DNA from: Loripinus fragilis | Lineage: Eukaryota > Mollusca > Bivalvia > Lucinida > Lucinidae | Direction: 5' to 3' | Length of the DNA: 64,000 bases | Assembly (NCBI GenBank): GCA_964019695.1 | Contig: CAXHUL010000256.1 | Span: forward strand, 57,011 to 121,010 | In this document: one piece after another, positions 1 to 8,630 of the stretch | Layout of the letters: each line of letters begins with the position of its first letter | How positions within the stretch are numbered: position 1 is the stretch's first letter | Made by a program: the position numbers and the translations under genes | Notes under the pieces: model-generated | Told to the model about the DNA's origin: nothing | Database searches by the model: none | Seen by the model: the letters and a program-made list of their open reading frames with translations, nothing else

Positions 1-122
1 AATATTAATCGCATGAAAGAATTATTTTATTTGAGTAAGGTTGTTGAAAAATACAACACAATGCGCATAGTAATGTGAATATTACACGTAAGTATACATG
101 TGTATCTCGTAATTTGCTGTTG

Positions 123-613
123 TTAAAGGTCCTCTGAATCTTCAAAAACATTTTAAAAACTCTTCATGATTTAAATGCCAGTAATGAGAAAGCCAAAATA
201 CTGAAAACCCTATCTTCAAATTCCAACCGAGTCATAAGTTATGCAAGTTAGCATATAATTGTTTCGAAATGATTTTTTTCAAAATGTCATATTTTATGTA
301 ATTTGATTTCTAAGCAAATAAAAACAGCACAATTAAGTTAGCATTTTATCATATTGAAATCATTTTCAGCAAATAAAATATTAAATAATGTTAAAATAAA
401 TGAAATATATTAAATATAATATTTCAAAAAGCTAGAATGACGTCATATGAGCCTCTCGCATATTTTCATCTAATTAAATTTTGTACCTTCATAACTCGGT
501 AACTATTTTTAATCTTTAATGGGGCTTTCGCTATTCTATTTCTCTCGATTACTGTTTTTTCAATTGATTGGAGTTTGAAAAAAAAGTTTTTTGAAGGTTC
601 ACAAGACCTTTAA
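123..613. mobile_element. TTAA-flanked MITE (piggyBac-like target)
   Basis: Terminal inverted repeats of about 26 bp begin TTAAAGGTC at both ends, with TTAA at 123-126 and 610-613. There is no coding potential inside; the interior is AT-rich. It lies in the intron after the fourth retained exon of the left gene copy. The paralogous intron of the main copy has the same flanking sequence with a single TTAA at 54166-54169 and no insert. That shows directly that this is an insertion and that TTAA is the duplicated target. TTAA targeting is known for piggyBac and some Kolobok elements; which one applies is inference. Confidence 0.8.
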
Positions 614-817
614 AAGAAAAAATGTGTTATGTGGTTTATTTGGCAGGTTTCTAATACAACATTGCTTCCAGCATTTATGAATTCTCAAACAAAACTCAAA
701 TTCATTTTCAAAATTACTACTAGTGTTTGCTTCATATCAACACATTGTACAAATATCATTGTGGGTTAGAAAAAAAACTAACAATAGAGTGGATATAAGC
801 GGGTCAAGTAATCTTAC

Positions 818-907
818 CTGAGGGTAGGTATGTGCTTCATGACCAGGTTGTTGTACAGTACTGACCACGTATATATATCTAGGTGTTGGTCTTATGATAC
901 ATGTTGG
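818..907 (-). repeat. Extra copy of 3' half of exon D (left gene copy)
   Basis: On the - strand this repeats the last 27 codons of the neighbouring exon (952-1125) together with its donor. The two CAG|gt junctions are exactly 134 bp apart. The peptide stays open apart from substitutions, and the donor here is gtaaga rather than gtaatt. The main copy has the same 134-bp unit seven times, and its last unit also carries gtaaga, so this unit corresponds to the last one there. No phase-compatible acceptor is visible, so it may not be spliced in. Confidence 0.7.
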
Positions 908-951
908 GGTAGACAAACTTACAATATAGTGAATATAGGCGGGATAATTAC

Positions 952-1125
952 CTGAGGGTGGGTAAGTGCTTCATGACCATGTTGTTGTACAGTCCTGACC
1001 ACGTTAATATATCTAGGTGTTGGTCTAAGGATATGTTGAGAAACGCCAGGAGTTTCTATGGAGGTAAAACCAGTCATTGGACGAGGGGCATAACCCAGGT
1101 CCTTGTTCAAATGACTCTGGAACTC
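952..1125 (-). CDS. Exon D of unrecognised gene family, left copy
   Basis: A 174-nt exon (58 codons, phase 0 to 0) on the - strand. It is bounded by ttttccag and CAG|gtaatt and begins EFQSHLNK. It is about 90 percent identical by eye to the exon at 53024-53197, with the same ends and no indel. It contains a conserved TGFTSIETPGVSQH segment followed by RPTPRYINVVR. No known domain is recognised. The next exon (E) would lie just off the left edge, because the intron matches the main copy to within about 20 bp of its acceptor. Confidence 0.75.
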
Positions 1126-2152
1126 CTGGAAAACATAAAACATTATGACCAGTATATAAAACGAAGTTCATAGAGGATCTTACATGGGTGCTCATGTATT
1201 TATGAATTTATTAAACAAGCTGAGAACAAGAGTTAAAATGAGAAATAATACAGGAGCACGAATGTTAGATTCTATATCTACAACAAGAGGAGCACTCATG
1301 TAAGATCCTCTATTTATCTTATGAGGCTGATTAGTACTTTGATGTCGCTTTTTGGCGTGAAACGTTAGGAATTATCTTCATGAACGCAACGTTGCTATGG
1401 ACCTAATTACACAAGGAATCACAACAGCAATCTTTAAACCACTAGTGGTCATTATTATTACTCCCAGACGCAACATCATATGATTAATGCATGTATTTAA
1501 GCGCGCATGCGCAGCTATCCAGTCGCTCCTAGACTGCTTAAAGACTGAACACTCACTTTCATATACCTTTATGAAGTAATGGATTCGTCAGAGCCTACAC
1601 TAAACATGAATGATCCATTGTATATATTGAGGAGTCACAGGTTGTTATTGCTAAAAATGTATTTCTTTTTCATTAGATGTTCATTTTTGTCTAAGTAAAC
1701 AGTGTCCACCCTGAATAAATATATTGCATCATGGTGTTTCGTCTGGGTCCTCACTGCTTGTCAGTGTACGCTTAATAGCCCGTAGTATTTTAAGGGTTTA
1801 GCAACAATGGGTGTGGCATAGGCTTTTCACAAATCAGATAAGTATCAACATCTTATGAGCCAAAGATGACTTTAGGAATTTTAATTTAGGCATGCAGGCA
1901 AGGTGCTTTGCTTGGTTTCATCTAAAGTTACTTTGATTTCATTTTCCACATTTGTGCTCCTGTTTTATTATATTCATTAAACTCATTGCGAAAAAAGTGA
2001 TAAATGTGAGGCAAGTGTCGTATTTTTTCCCAACTGGTTTAATAAATTCAATAAAGCATAAGCACTCATGTTATATCATCTATTTCCATAACTGCTGTTT
2101 GCATCAATGGATCCACCTGTAATAAAAAGAGGTAAAATTAGATTTCTCTTAC
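1126..2152 (-). other. Intron C-D of left gene copy
   Basis: Intron between exons C and D of the - strand copy, colinear with 51729-53023 of the main copy in inverted orientation. It contains a 22-bp inverted repeat (1172-1193 and 1290-1311, AGAGGATCTTACATG core). The same repeat is present in the main copy at about 52839-52978, so it predates the duplication. No other gene is seen. Confidence 0.6.
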
Positions 2153-2314
2153 CTTAGGGATGGCAGTTTCTCTATGAGGAAACTGTACAGGTCTAGCCAC
2201 GCCCAATGGTCTTGGTACGACAGGTTGAGCGATGTTACATTCCTGGTCCAATGGAGTCAAACGTAGTGGAGATGGTACAGAGTGACATGGGTTCTTGGAG
2301 TGTCTCCAGAAAAT
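2153..2314 (-). CDS. Exon C of unrecognised gene family, left copy
   Basis: A 162-nt exon (54 codons, phase 0 to 0) on the - strand. The acceptor is ctcttttag and the donor AAG|gtaaga. The peptide begins IFWRHSKNPCHSVPSPL and ends PHRETAIPK. The paralogous exon at 51582-51728 is 147 nt, so the two differ by an in-frame indel of five codons near the 5' end. The rest, including SVPSPL, LTP, DQECNIAQPVVP and GVARPVQFPHR, is shared. Most differences are conservative, which suggests constraint on the protein. Confidence 0.75.
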
Positions 2315-2768
2315 CTAAAAGAGAAAGGTGTTACTTCAAACACAATGGGATAAAAAATATCTGCATCGTGACTTATATGTGATATATGCGCAAATAATAC
2401 CTATAAGGGGTAGATATAAGTGTGATATTAAATCGCTTTGAACCATTTGAGAAAGTGGCGTTGATATGGCGAAACCCAGATTTTTGTACCATCTACAGAA
2501 TAGCCCAGTATTCCTACTGAATTGAATCCATCATGAGTGTGAGGGTTTGATAGAAAAATCCATCCCAAGGATCACCGAGGGGCATCACGAGGCGATCACG
2601 AGGGACAGATTTTTCAAGCGAACCCCCTGAACCCCCTCTGGATCCGCCACTGATCGCGTCTACAGACGGATGGACGGGCGAACAGACAGACCGACGTACG
2701 ATAGACCGGAAAAATCTCCTTCGACTCACGTCAAGAGATAAAAGAGAAAAGTTTAAATGTTGAACTAC
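2315..2768 (-). other. Rearranged intron A-C, left copy (exon B deleted)
   Basis: In the main copy, exon B (126 nt) lies between exons A and C. Here only about 450 bp separate A and C and no exon B is present. The junction near 2600-2655 carries a stump of the element with terminal repeat CAGTGGCGGATCCAG; only one end remains. Sequence to the left (2440-2600) matches 51250-51420 and sequence to the right (2655-2768) matches the region just after exon A at 48322-48420. This indicates deletion at a transposon end. Confidence 0.65.
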
Positions 2769-2830
2769 CTCATAGTGAGAATCTTTGTCTTGAGAGAGAG
2801 CTTGACTTGAGAAAGAAGGAAGATCAAAGT
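2769..2830 (-). CDS. Exon A (second coding exon), left copy
   Basis: A 62-nt exon on the - strand with acceptor tctctccag and donor GAG|gtagtt. It enters in phase 1 (two bases complete a codon, then 20 codons) and leaves in phase 0. The peptide is D-FDLPSFSSQALSQDKDSHYE. Near-identical exons are at 36417-36478 and 48260-48321. The first exon at 4648-4687 leaves one base (G), which restores GAC at the junction. Skipping the missing exon B keeps frame because B is 42 whole codons. Confidence 0.75.
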
Positions 2831-3108
2831 CTGGAGAGAAAGAAGAAGAAAGAAGAAAATAAAGAAAGATTTAACACTTTTCCCGACAGACACGGCTTTT
2901 GTCATCTTCTCTTTAACCTGCTCATGTTCTTACGTACTCTATATTGCAAATAATATGGGCCATGATCAGACTATAGGCAGCAGTCTGATCATGGTTCATA
3001 TGGTTTGCGTCTAAGAAAAAAAATTTAAGTGGTTTTGACTGAATATTTGCAGCAGATGTAAAAAAAACAGACGACATTTTAGTACAAAAATAATGGCAGC
3101 ATAAACCC
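2831..3108 (-). other. Intron 1 of left copy with hairpin
   Basis: Purine-rich on + (pyrimidine tract of the exon A acceptor on -), then AT-rich intron shared with 36150-36416 and 47990-48259. A hairpin of the GATCAG/CTGATC family sits at about 2955-3000 (arms CATGATCAGACT and its complement). Confidence 0.6.
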
Positions 3109-3121
3109 ATTTATGCCGAAT

Positions 3122-3322
3122 ACTGAGCGCAGTGGTTTGTGGTAGAGTGCTTGCCTCGAGACAGAGGCCCTCGGGTTCGAGCCTCACCGGCGTCACTGCG
3201 TTGTGGTCCTTGAGCAAGACACATTTATCCTAGCTTAGTACTGGTTCAACCCAGGAAGACCCGTTCCTGTTTAACTTAAAGATTGTTGAAGGGACGGAAA
3301 GAATGAAATCAAACAAACAAAC
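3122..3322 (+). mobile_element. tRNA-derived SINE with 13-bp target duplication
   Basis: The head has an A-box-like GTGGTAGAG and a B box GGTTCGAGCC at about 3173-3182. A body containing ACCCAGGAAGAC follows, and it ends in a CAAACAAACAAAC tail. A perfect 13-bp direct repeat, ATTTATGCCGAAT, flanks it at 3109-3121 and 3323-3335. This is the signature of LINE-machinery integration. It lies in intron 1 of the left gene copy. It is not a functional tRNA gene because the acceptor stem cannot close. Confidence 0.85.
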
Positions 3323-3437
3323 ATTTATGCCGAATGAATTTTCCCACTGTTATAAATTGGACATGTCCATTTCCGTTTTAAGGGATGTTATGTGGTAGTT
3401 TTCATGTTTATGAAGATTTTGATAGAATATTCTTTAA

Positions 3438-3878
3438 GCAAACAGTGGATACCCTGATCAGACGCCGCGTTCCCAGGGGGGGGGGGGGGTACTCTAATTT
3501 TTTCCGCATACGTAGGCTCGGACCCAGCATATACCGTTCACCCCAAAAAAATATCAGGAATTTCAAGCACCCCAAAAAAATATTTGAAATTTTAGCAACC
3601 CCAAAAAATATCCCATTTCTGTACCTTGACCTTAAAAAAAGACCCTAAATTGCATAGAAATGACCCTCAAACTAGCCCAATTTTGTGATGACCCCAAAAA
3701 ATATCCACAAAATCTTCATACCCCAAAAAAATATTATCTTTTCTGAATACCCCAAAAAATATTGAAATTCAGAATTTTGAACCCCAAAAAATGGGCCGAG
3801 CCTACGTATGTGTGAAACTATCGGAGTACCCCCCCTGGGGCCGCGTTCTGCGGCGTCTGGTCTGTGTCCGCACTGTTT
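3438..3878. mobile_element. Hairpin MITE split by a nested insertion
   Basis: GCAAACAGTGGATACC at 3438 pairs with the GGTCTGTGTCCGCACTGTTT end at 3859-3878. Removing the insert at 3472-3839 plus one target copy restores a continuous palindrome, GACGCCGC-GTTCT-GCGGCGTC. It belongs to the GATCAG-type hairpin family found at about ten places in the window. Confidence 0.75.
3472..3839. mobile_element. hAT-like MITE with 8-bp TSD
   Basis: A 368-bp element with termini CCCAGGGGGG and CCCCCCTGGG. The inverted similarity continues for about 45 bp and includes CATACGTAGGCTCGG and its complement. The 8-bp direct repeat GCCGCGTT flanks it (3464-3471 and 3840-3847). The interior is a degenerate array of ACCCCAAAAAATAT-type repeats with no transposase. 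Eight-base duplications are typical of the hAT superfamily; the assignment is inference from TSD length. It inserted into the loop of a hairpin MITE. Confidence 0.8.
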
Positions 3879-4647
3879 ATCTATATCCCACATTAAGGAC
3901 TCTAGGCTTGTATGGGTTAACCATTTCGAAAACCAAAGTGGGAGTGTTGTTTGCTACTAAGAAAAAAATATAATAATTATTTTTATGTCTCTACTGATTT
4001 TGGCCAAGTTTCATGATAACTTTGTTTCAACGTTGCCGGGGGAGGTAAGACTATTTCAACAGACACACACAAATATCGGTTGTCCCAAAGAAGTATAGAC
4101 AGATCCAAAATTCATATGGGTAGAAAGGCGTGGCAGGATAGAGATTTATGGTGTATATCTATGGCGTATACCAAAGGCGCACACATTTACCAAAGGTAGG
4201 GTGTTATGGTGCATACTTGCGTTTAAAATTAACTGTGAATGCTATACTGGTAGAAAGCTTTTTGTGCATATCAAGGGTAGAAAGTAAAAGTTATGGCTAA
4301 AACTAAGGGTGTTAAATGGCACATACCAAAGATAAAATTTATGACACATCTTACAGGTTTCAAAGGTGCACCAGGTTATACAACTTTTTTCATGCTTAGC
4401 TCGAACTGAGCATTAAATTTCAACTGCTCATAAAACTTAAAATACCGCCACATAAAGATGTGTATTGCTTTAAGTCTCTCAGATATTTGCTAATACGTGT
4501 TAAAATGCCAAATTGTTGGCATTTTAACAAACATGAGCAGGAAAAATTTCGTGCTCGGCTGACTTGAGCATGAATATAGTTATAACCTCGGTGCCTACGA
4601 GAATGTTTACAAATACACAACTAATATCAATATAAAACACAAGTTAC
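3879..4647. other. Unassigned intron 1 sequence, left copy
   Basis: AT-rich sequence between the hairpin MITE and the proximal first exon of the left gene copy. A stretch at about 4130-4330 resembles 47383-47520. No exon with supporting splice sites was found. Confidence 0.4.
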
Positions 4648-4687
4648 CTCCTGAAGGCAAAAGAGCTGAATATCCCGTCGCATCCAT
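4648..4687 (-). CDS. First coding exon (proximal), left gene copy
   Basis: On the - strand, AATAATGG starts an exon of 40 nt (13 codons plus one base, peptide MDATGYSALLPSG) ending at G|gtaact. The leftover G joins exon A (2769-2830) as GAC. The four other family first exons are 34 nt, so this one is two codons longer but keeps the phase. The start is chosen because the family shares ATGGA(T/C) at this point, 126 bp downstream of a TGACGTCA element. The peptide resembles the main copy's first exon (MDARGYSFSLE). Confidence 0.7.
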
Positions 4688-4729
4688 TATTTCTAATTCT
4701 GTCATTAAATATTATCTGAAATTTTGCAA

Positions 4730-4885
4730 TTTTTATTCAGAGCTCAGAAAAAAACGTGTGATCGCCCCGACGTTCAGTCTGCAAATGACTAGTTGCTAGA
4801 CTCGACTGTCTATGACGTCATGACGTTGCCGTGCGACGTTGCGCCAAAATTGCGGACGTCCTTCCTGAGGGTGGGATCTGGCGGT
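4730..4885 (-). promoter_or_regulatory. Conserved promoter block with CRE, left copy
   Basis: This is one of five related blocks directly upstream of family first exons. It contains TGACGTCA (4813-4820, the palindromic cAMP-response-element consensus), CTGCAAATGACTAGTTGC, GACGTTCAG and GAGCTCAG in the same order and spacing as the other copies. No TATA box is obvious. Its role is inferred from position and conservation. The TGACGTCA match is seen directly; CREB/ATF binding is family knowledge. Confidence 0.6.
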
Positions 4886-5192
4886 CTGTACATCAGAACG
4901 ATTCCCAGCGACAGGGCGAACATGTGGATTTTGAGGAGATGCCCGGCTACATGTGTTTTATTTATTTCTAATTTTAGCTCCAGCGGCCAGTTTGTTCCTC
5001 AATATATAGAGCGAAATACCACTTGAGCATGTTGAGCGGCGGTTAAGTTATTTAAAAAAAGTTTTTTGTTCTTGGCCATGGCAGCCAATTGGTTCTGACA
5101 TAGGTGCAAACTCGTTAATCTCGTTATGAGGAACACCAGTGGTTCAGGAGGAGATGTTGTTTAATCGGGGTAGTTTTACAAACAGCGGAGAC

Positions 5193-5411
5193 CCGGGAAG
5201 ATTTCAAGCTTAGCGGTCCCCAGTTTATTTATCGGGTTATGCGTTCCTTAAAATATGGGGGCTACCGCCCCGACACCCCCGTCGAAATGCTTATTGGGAT
5301 TATTTTTGCTTTTTTGTGTCATTTTTGGGAGATCGACACGCTGTCCATCTTAATAGCAACAGTAGACACGCGCAAAGGAATACTACCGGGGACTGGAAAC
5401 TACCCGAGACC
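5193..5411 (-). mobile_element. MITE with GCGGTCCCCAG ends
   Basis: Terminal inverted repeats contain TTTAGCGGTCCCCAG. The interior carries a GGGGGC-rich palindromic stretch and CATTTCGACGGGGG. The same element occurs inverted at 8148-8377, and one end occurs near 44285-44320. No coding capacity. Confidence 0.65.
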
Positions 5412-5582
5412 CAAATGAAACGCAGCATAAACTACATTTCATCAGGATCTACACTGTTTGTAAAGGTTATAAAATTAGATCCATAGACAAAATTATACAT
5501 TTCTTTAAATTTCAACCTGATATGTACAATGAATTATCTCAAGTTTTCTGTATCAAACCAGAAGGAAGAAACCATTAAAAAA

Positions 5583-6178
5583 TTGATATTCGGTCACTTT
5601 TCGAATGACAAAGAAGGTGTTTGTCCCTAATAAGATGAAAAACAGCGGCAGTTTGAATATCAAATATCGAAATACGAATATCGAATTGGTAATTTGATAT
5701 TCAAAATCGCGCATTAAAAGTTAGTTTTGATATAAAAACTTGATATTCGGTCACTTTCCGAATGCTAAAGAAGGTTTTTGACCCTAATAAGATGAAAAAC
5801 AGCGGCAGTTCGAATATCGAATATCGAACTACGAATATCGAATTGGTAATTTGACATTCAAAATTGTGCATTAAAAATTAGTTTTGATATTAAAAACTTG
5901 ATATTCGGTCACTTTCCGAATGCCAAAGAAGGTTTTTGACCCTAACAAGATGATCAACAGTGGCAGTTTGAATATCGAATATCGAATTACGAATATCGAA
6001 TTGGTAATTTGATATACAAAGTCGTGTTTGATATTAAAGTAACTTTCCGAATGCCAAAGAAGGTTTTTGACCCTAATAAGATGATCAACAGCGGCAGTGC
6101 AAATATCGAATATCGAATATCGAACTAACTTCTCCATTTGAATATCGAATATCGAATGTCGAATATCGAACTAACTTC
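5583..6178. repeat. 158-bp tandem repeat, about four units
   Basis: Units start with TTGATATTCGGTCACTTT at 5583, 5740 and 5898, giving periods of 157-158 bp. A fourth unit has an internal deletion of about 27 bp. Each contains AATATCGAATATCG microrepeats, which expand at the 3' end (6100-6175). Open frames across it are repeat artefacts. Confidence 0.8.
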
Positions 6179-6299
6179 TCATTGCTTAGCATACAAAGGG
6201 TTAAAGATTATGTGGCGGTCATTTTATCAGGTGGAATGATTCAGCCGAGGAACTCGTTTGAAATCATTTTAAATTTGGACCACAAAACGCTATCTGAGT

Positions 6300-6617
6300 A
6301 TATAATAGCTAAGTTTATCAGCACTTGTACGCACGACTCTTATATTGACATGTTAGAGTGTCTGATTTCCAATGCGGTTCGAGCCCCAGCCATAGCAAAA
6401 GTAATTAGCATCCATAATCATTCATTCATCTGTTACATTTACTGTTTAATGCATCCATGCACCCTTTTAAAGCGTGTGCAATTTGTAAATAATGTTTTTT
6501 GTTTCTTTTTATGTATATAGTTTTGTTATAGAGGGCCACTTTGTAGAATGGCTATTTCAGCTAAAAGTGTACACTTCTTTAAATGTTGTATAATTAAATA
6601 AAAAAAAAAAAAAAAAT
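6300..6617 (+). mobile_element. SINE-like retroelement with poly-A tail
   Basis: A tRNA-like head with TTAGAGTGTCTGATTTCC and B box GGTTCGAGCCCC (about 6376-6387) leads into a T-rich body. It ends with GGCCACTTTGTAGAATGGC and a run of 17 A at about 6600-6616. An open frame of 112 codons beginning at 6182 crosses it, but it overlaps the B box and has no protein similarity I recognise. Confidence 0.5.
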
Positions 6618-7125
6618 TTAGGCGGCTGGACACTTTACCGGTCTCTACTGACTTTGACTAAGTTTTGTAGGTGGGCTTTCATCTAACGTATATGAGTGAT
6701 CCGCTTGGTCTTGAGCACTTCTGTGTCTTGTATATTATCTGATAGTTAAAGCACAAACTGAGATTCTATGGACGAAACTGAAAATGGAGGGGTGGGGTAG
6801 TTTGAGTTATGTTGATTGGCTTTTATGGCGTGTGTCTGATTTCCTACCCAACGGTCTGGGTTCGATCCAAATCCAGGGCGAAGGTGATTAGCAATTATTG
6901 ACCTGTTACCTGGTTACACATATATACGCAGTATGTCTGAAATCAAAATCTAATGAGATTTTGAGGATGCGCAGGCTCGTATGTGTCTTCGTCCGTCGCA
7001 TATGGTCATAGTCGTGAGAAAAACTGCCTACATTGCATTCAAACAACAAAGGTGCAGATCAGCCTGCGCATCCGCGCAGTCTGATCAGTGCCTTTGTTTT
7101 TCGCTTTGAAATTCTTTTAACCTTT
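6618..7125. other. Repeat fragments, no gene
   Basis: GCTGGACACTTTACCGGTCTCTACTG-type sequence (about 6625-6670) recurs near 47215-47265. A SINE fragment with B box GGTTCGATCC lies near 6840-6900. A GCGCAGTCTGATCAG segment (about 7045-7090) is shared with several repeats. No coding exon seen. Confidence 0.5.
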
Positions 7126-7133
7126 AAATATTC

Positions 7134-7367
7134 GGGTAGTCTCTGGTTTACCGGGCGCACTTTATTCTATTTGTTGTTTAGGGGTTTCTACCATATTGGA
7201 ATCCAAAAAGATCGTAACAATGTGGCCTATAAATGATTAAATAGCCCTTACGAGAAAATGAAGCAGGGGCTGAGGGGTGTGGGGGCGCAGCCCCCATTAT
7301 TTAACAAGCAAAACGTTAAGTTTTAGTCTTACGTCATAAACTGCGCCCGGTAAACCAGAGGTGCGCC
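7134..7367. mobile_element. MITE with CTCTGGTTTACC terminal repeats
   Basis: Inverted ends CTCTGGTTTACCGGGCGCA (7141-7159) and the complement (7342-7360). The interior has AAGCAGGGG and GGCGCAGCCCCC. The 8-mer AAATATTC flanks it at 7126-7133 and 7368-7375, suggesting an 8-bp duplication, but it is AT-rich and could be chance. Related copies are at 35619-35848 and 47351-47702. Confidence 0.7.
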
Positions 7368-7444
7368 AAATATTCTATCTAGGCTCTGTAGGTGAGCAGG
7401 TTAGTTTGAGTCTAGCCTTTCTAGCTGGTCGCAAACCCCGAAGA

Positions 7445-7520
7445 CTCAAAATAAGGCGCAATGATTGGCTGCTTGCGGACACGTGTCCGCAAGCAGCCAA
7501 TCTTTGCGCTTTATTTTGAG
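7445..7520. repeat. 76-bp near-perfect palindrome
   Basis: The arms run from CTCAAAATAA to TTATTTTGAG with centre GGACACGTGTCC at 7482/7483. Only a few bases mismatch in each arm and there is no loop. It can extrude as a cruciform. It has no copy elsewhere in the window, so it is either a MITE present once or an unrelated palindrome. Confidence 0.85.
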
Positions 7521-7847
7521 TTTGAGATTGTACTCAAGTTTTATAACCTCGAGGCCAGGTTTATCGCGACGAGACACCAATATTATATGCAATATTTAGT
7601 ACGGAAATCGCACGGACTCCTCTTTTAAAAAGCTCCTTGGGTATTACACTTTTCTTTAGCAATTGATGGTATCAGCTTACTAACAGAAGCTCGAATTCTA
7701 AAAAAAACAAAAAAACAAACAGACAAAACCGCTAAAGCAAGATAATAGGCTATTCCACTAAGCGCACAAATCTCCTTGACATGGTGACCCCATTTCAAAG
7801 TTTCGACTTAATATACTAACATACCTCGTATACGAAAACTAAAATAC

Positions 7848-7881
7848 CTTGTATACGAAAACTATTCCTAATATCATCCAT
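7848..7881 (-). CDS. Orphan first coding exon 1
   Basis: A - strand 34-nt exon (MDDIRNSFRIQ plus one base G) ending CAAG|gtattt. It has the family's conserved promoter block and the same phase as the other first exons. No exon A follows before the left gene's own first exon about 3.2 kb downstream. It is therefore either a distal alternative first exon of the left copy or a relic of a lost copy. A 24-bp duplication of the exon end and donor at 7821-7847 creates a second potential donor, but that donor would break frame. Confidence 0.55.
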
Positions 7882-7914
7882 TTCATCAATCACGTATCAT
7901 TTAAAAAGAAGACG

Positions 7915-8062
7915 AGTTATCTCAGAGCTCAGAAAGACGTGTGATCACCACGACGTTCAGTTTGCAAATGACTAGTTGCTCAGCCCGGTGGTCTGTGACG
8001 TCATGACGTTGCCGGGCTACGTGGCACCAAACTTGCGAACCAGAACGTCCTTCCTGGTGTTG
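7915..8062 (-). promoter_or_regulatory. Conserved promoter block with CRE, orphan exon 1
   Basis: Same block as at 4730-4885: TGACGTCA (7996-8003) 115 bp upstream of the ATG, then CAAATGACTAGTTGC, GACGTTCAG and GAGCTCAG. The order and spacing match the other four copies. Function is inferred from conservation. Confidence 0.55.
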
Positions 8063-8147
8063 AAGGTATCTAGTAAAGTTAAGTTTATCAACACTCATAC
8101 TGCTTGCTGTATTAGCCGGCTTTAAGGCTTGTGGTAGAATGTCTGAT

Positions 8148-8377
8148 GGGTAGTTTCCAGTTTAGCGGTCCCCAGAAGTATTCCTTTGCGCATGTTTACT
8201 GGCCAAAAAAAAGCAAAAATAACCCCAATAAGCATTTCGACGGGGGTGAGGGGGCGGTTGCCCCCATATTAAAAAGAATTCATAACCCCGATAAATAAAC
8301 TATCGATATTTGGTGGTGTTGGGGCTTTTCAGTCAATTTCTACAATTTCTGGGGACCGCTAAACTGAAAGTCTTCCT
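8148..8377 (+). mobile_element. MITE with GCGGTCCCCAG ends, second copy
   Basis: Left end CCAGTTTAGCGGTCCCCAG and right end its complement. It is an inverted copy of 5193-5411. It contains CATTTCGACGGGGG and a GGGGGCGG palindromic stretch. Next to it (8385-8425) is a SINE fragment with CTGATTTCCAACC. Confidence 0.65.
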
Positions 8378-8630
8378 GTCTGATTTCCAACCGGGCGGCC
8401 AGGACAAAGGCGCTTAGCATTCTTTTCCCAGTTATGCAATCTGAATTTCGACGACTGAGCAGTGATTCTCCGTCGCCTGAGTTCAGAAGATTGGCAACTC
8501 TCTAGGATGCATGCTGATAATTTCATTAATGACTGTGCTTATGGTAGTATAGGTTTTATCGTTGTATATATATTTAATGTAAGTGTTTGTTGTTTTTTGT
8601 TTATATCCTTAACGCCGTATGTTTAATGTA

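Noticed and set aside
958..1173. 71-codon frame on the + strand opposite exon D, and its counterpart at 52985-53191 (-)
   Set aside because: Antisense shadow of a spliced, paralog-supported exon.
2514..2729. Frame encoding SGGSRGGSGG-type peptide
   Set aside because: It is translation of the CAGTGGCGGATCCAG transposon terminus and flank, across a deletion junction.
3122..3322. tRNA gene (A and B box present)
   Set aside because: No closing acceptor stem or anticodon arm. Target duplications and a tail show it is a SINE. The same applies to 13545, 18706, 43359 and 55087.
6182..6520. 112-codon open frame
   Set aside because: It runs through a tRNA-like B box and into a SINE-like tail, with no recognisable protein feature or splice support.
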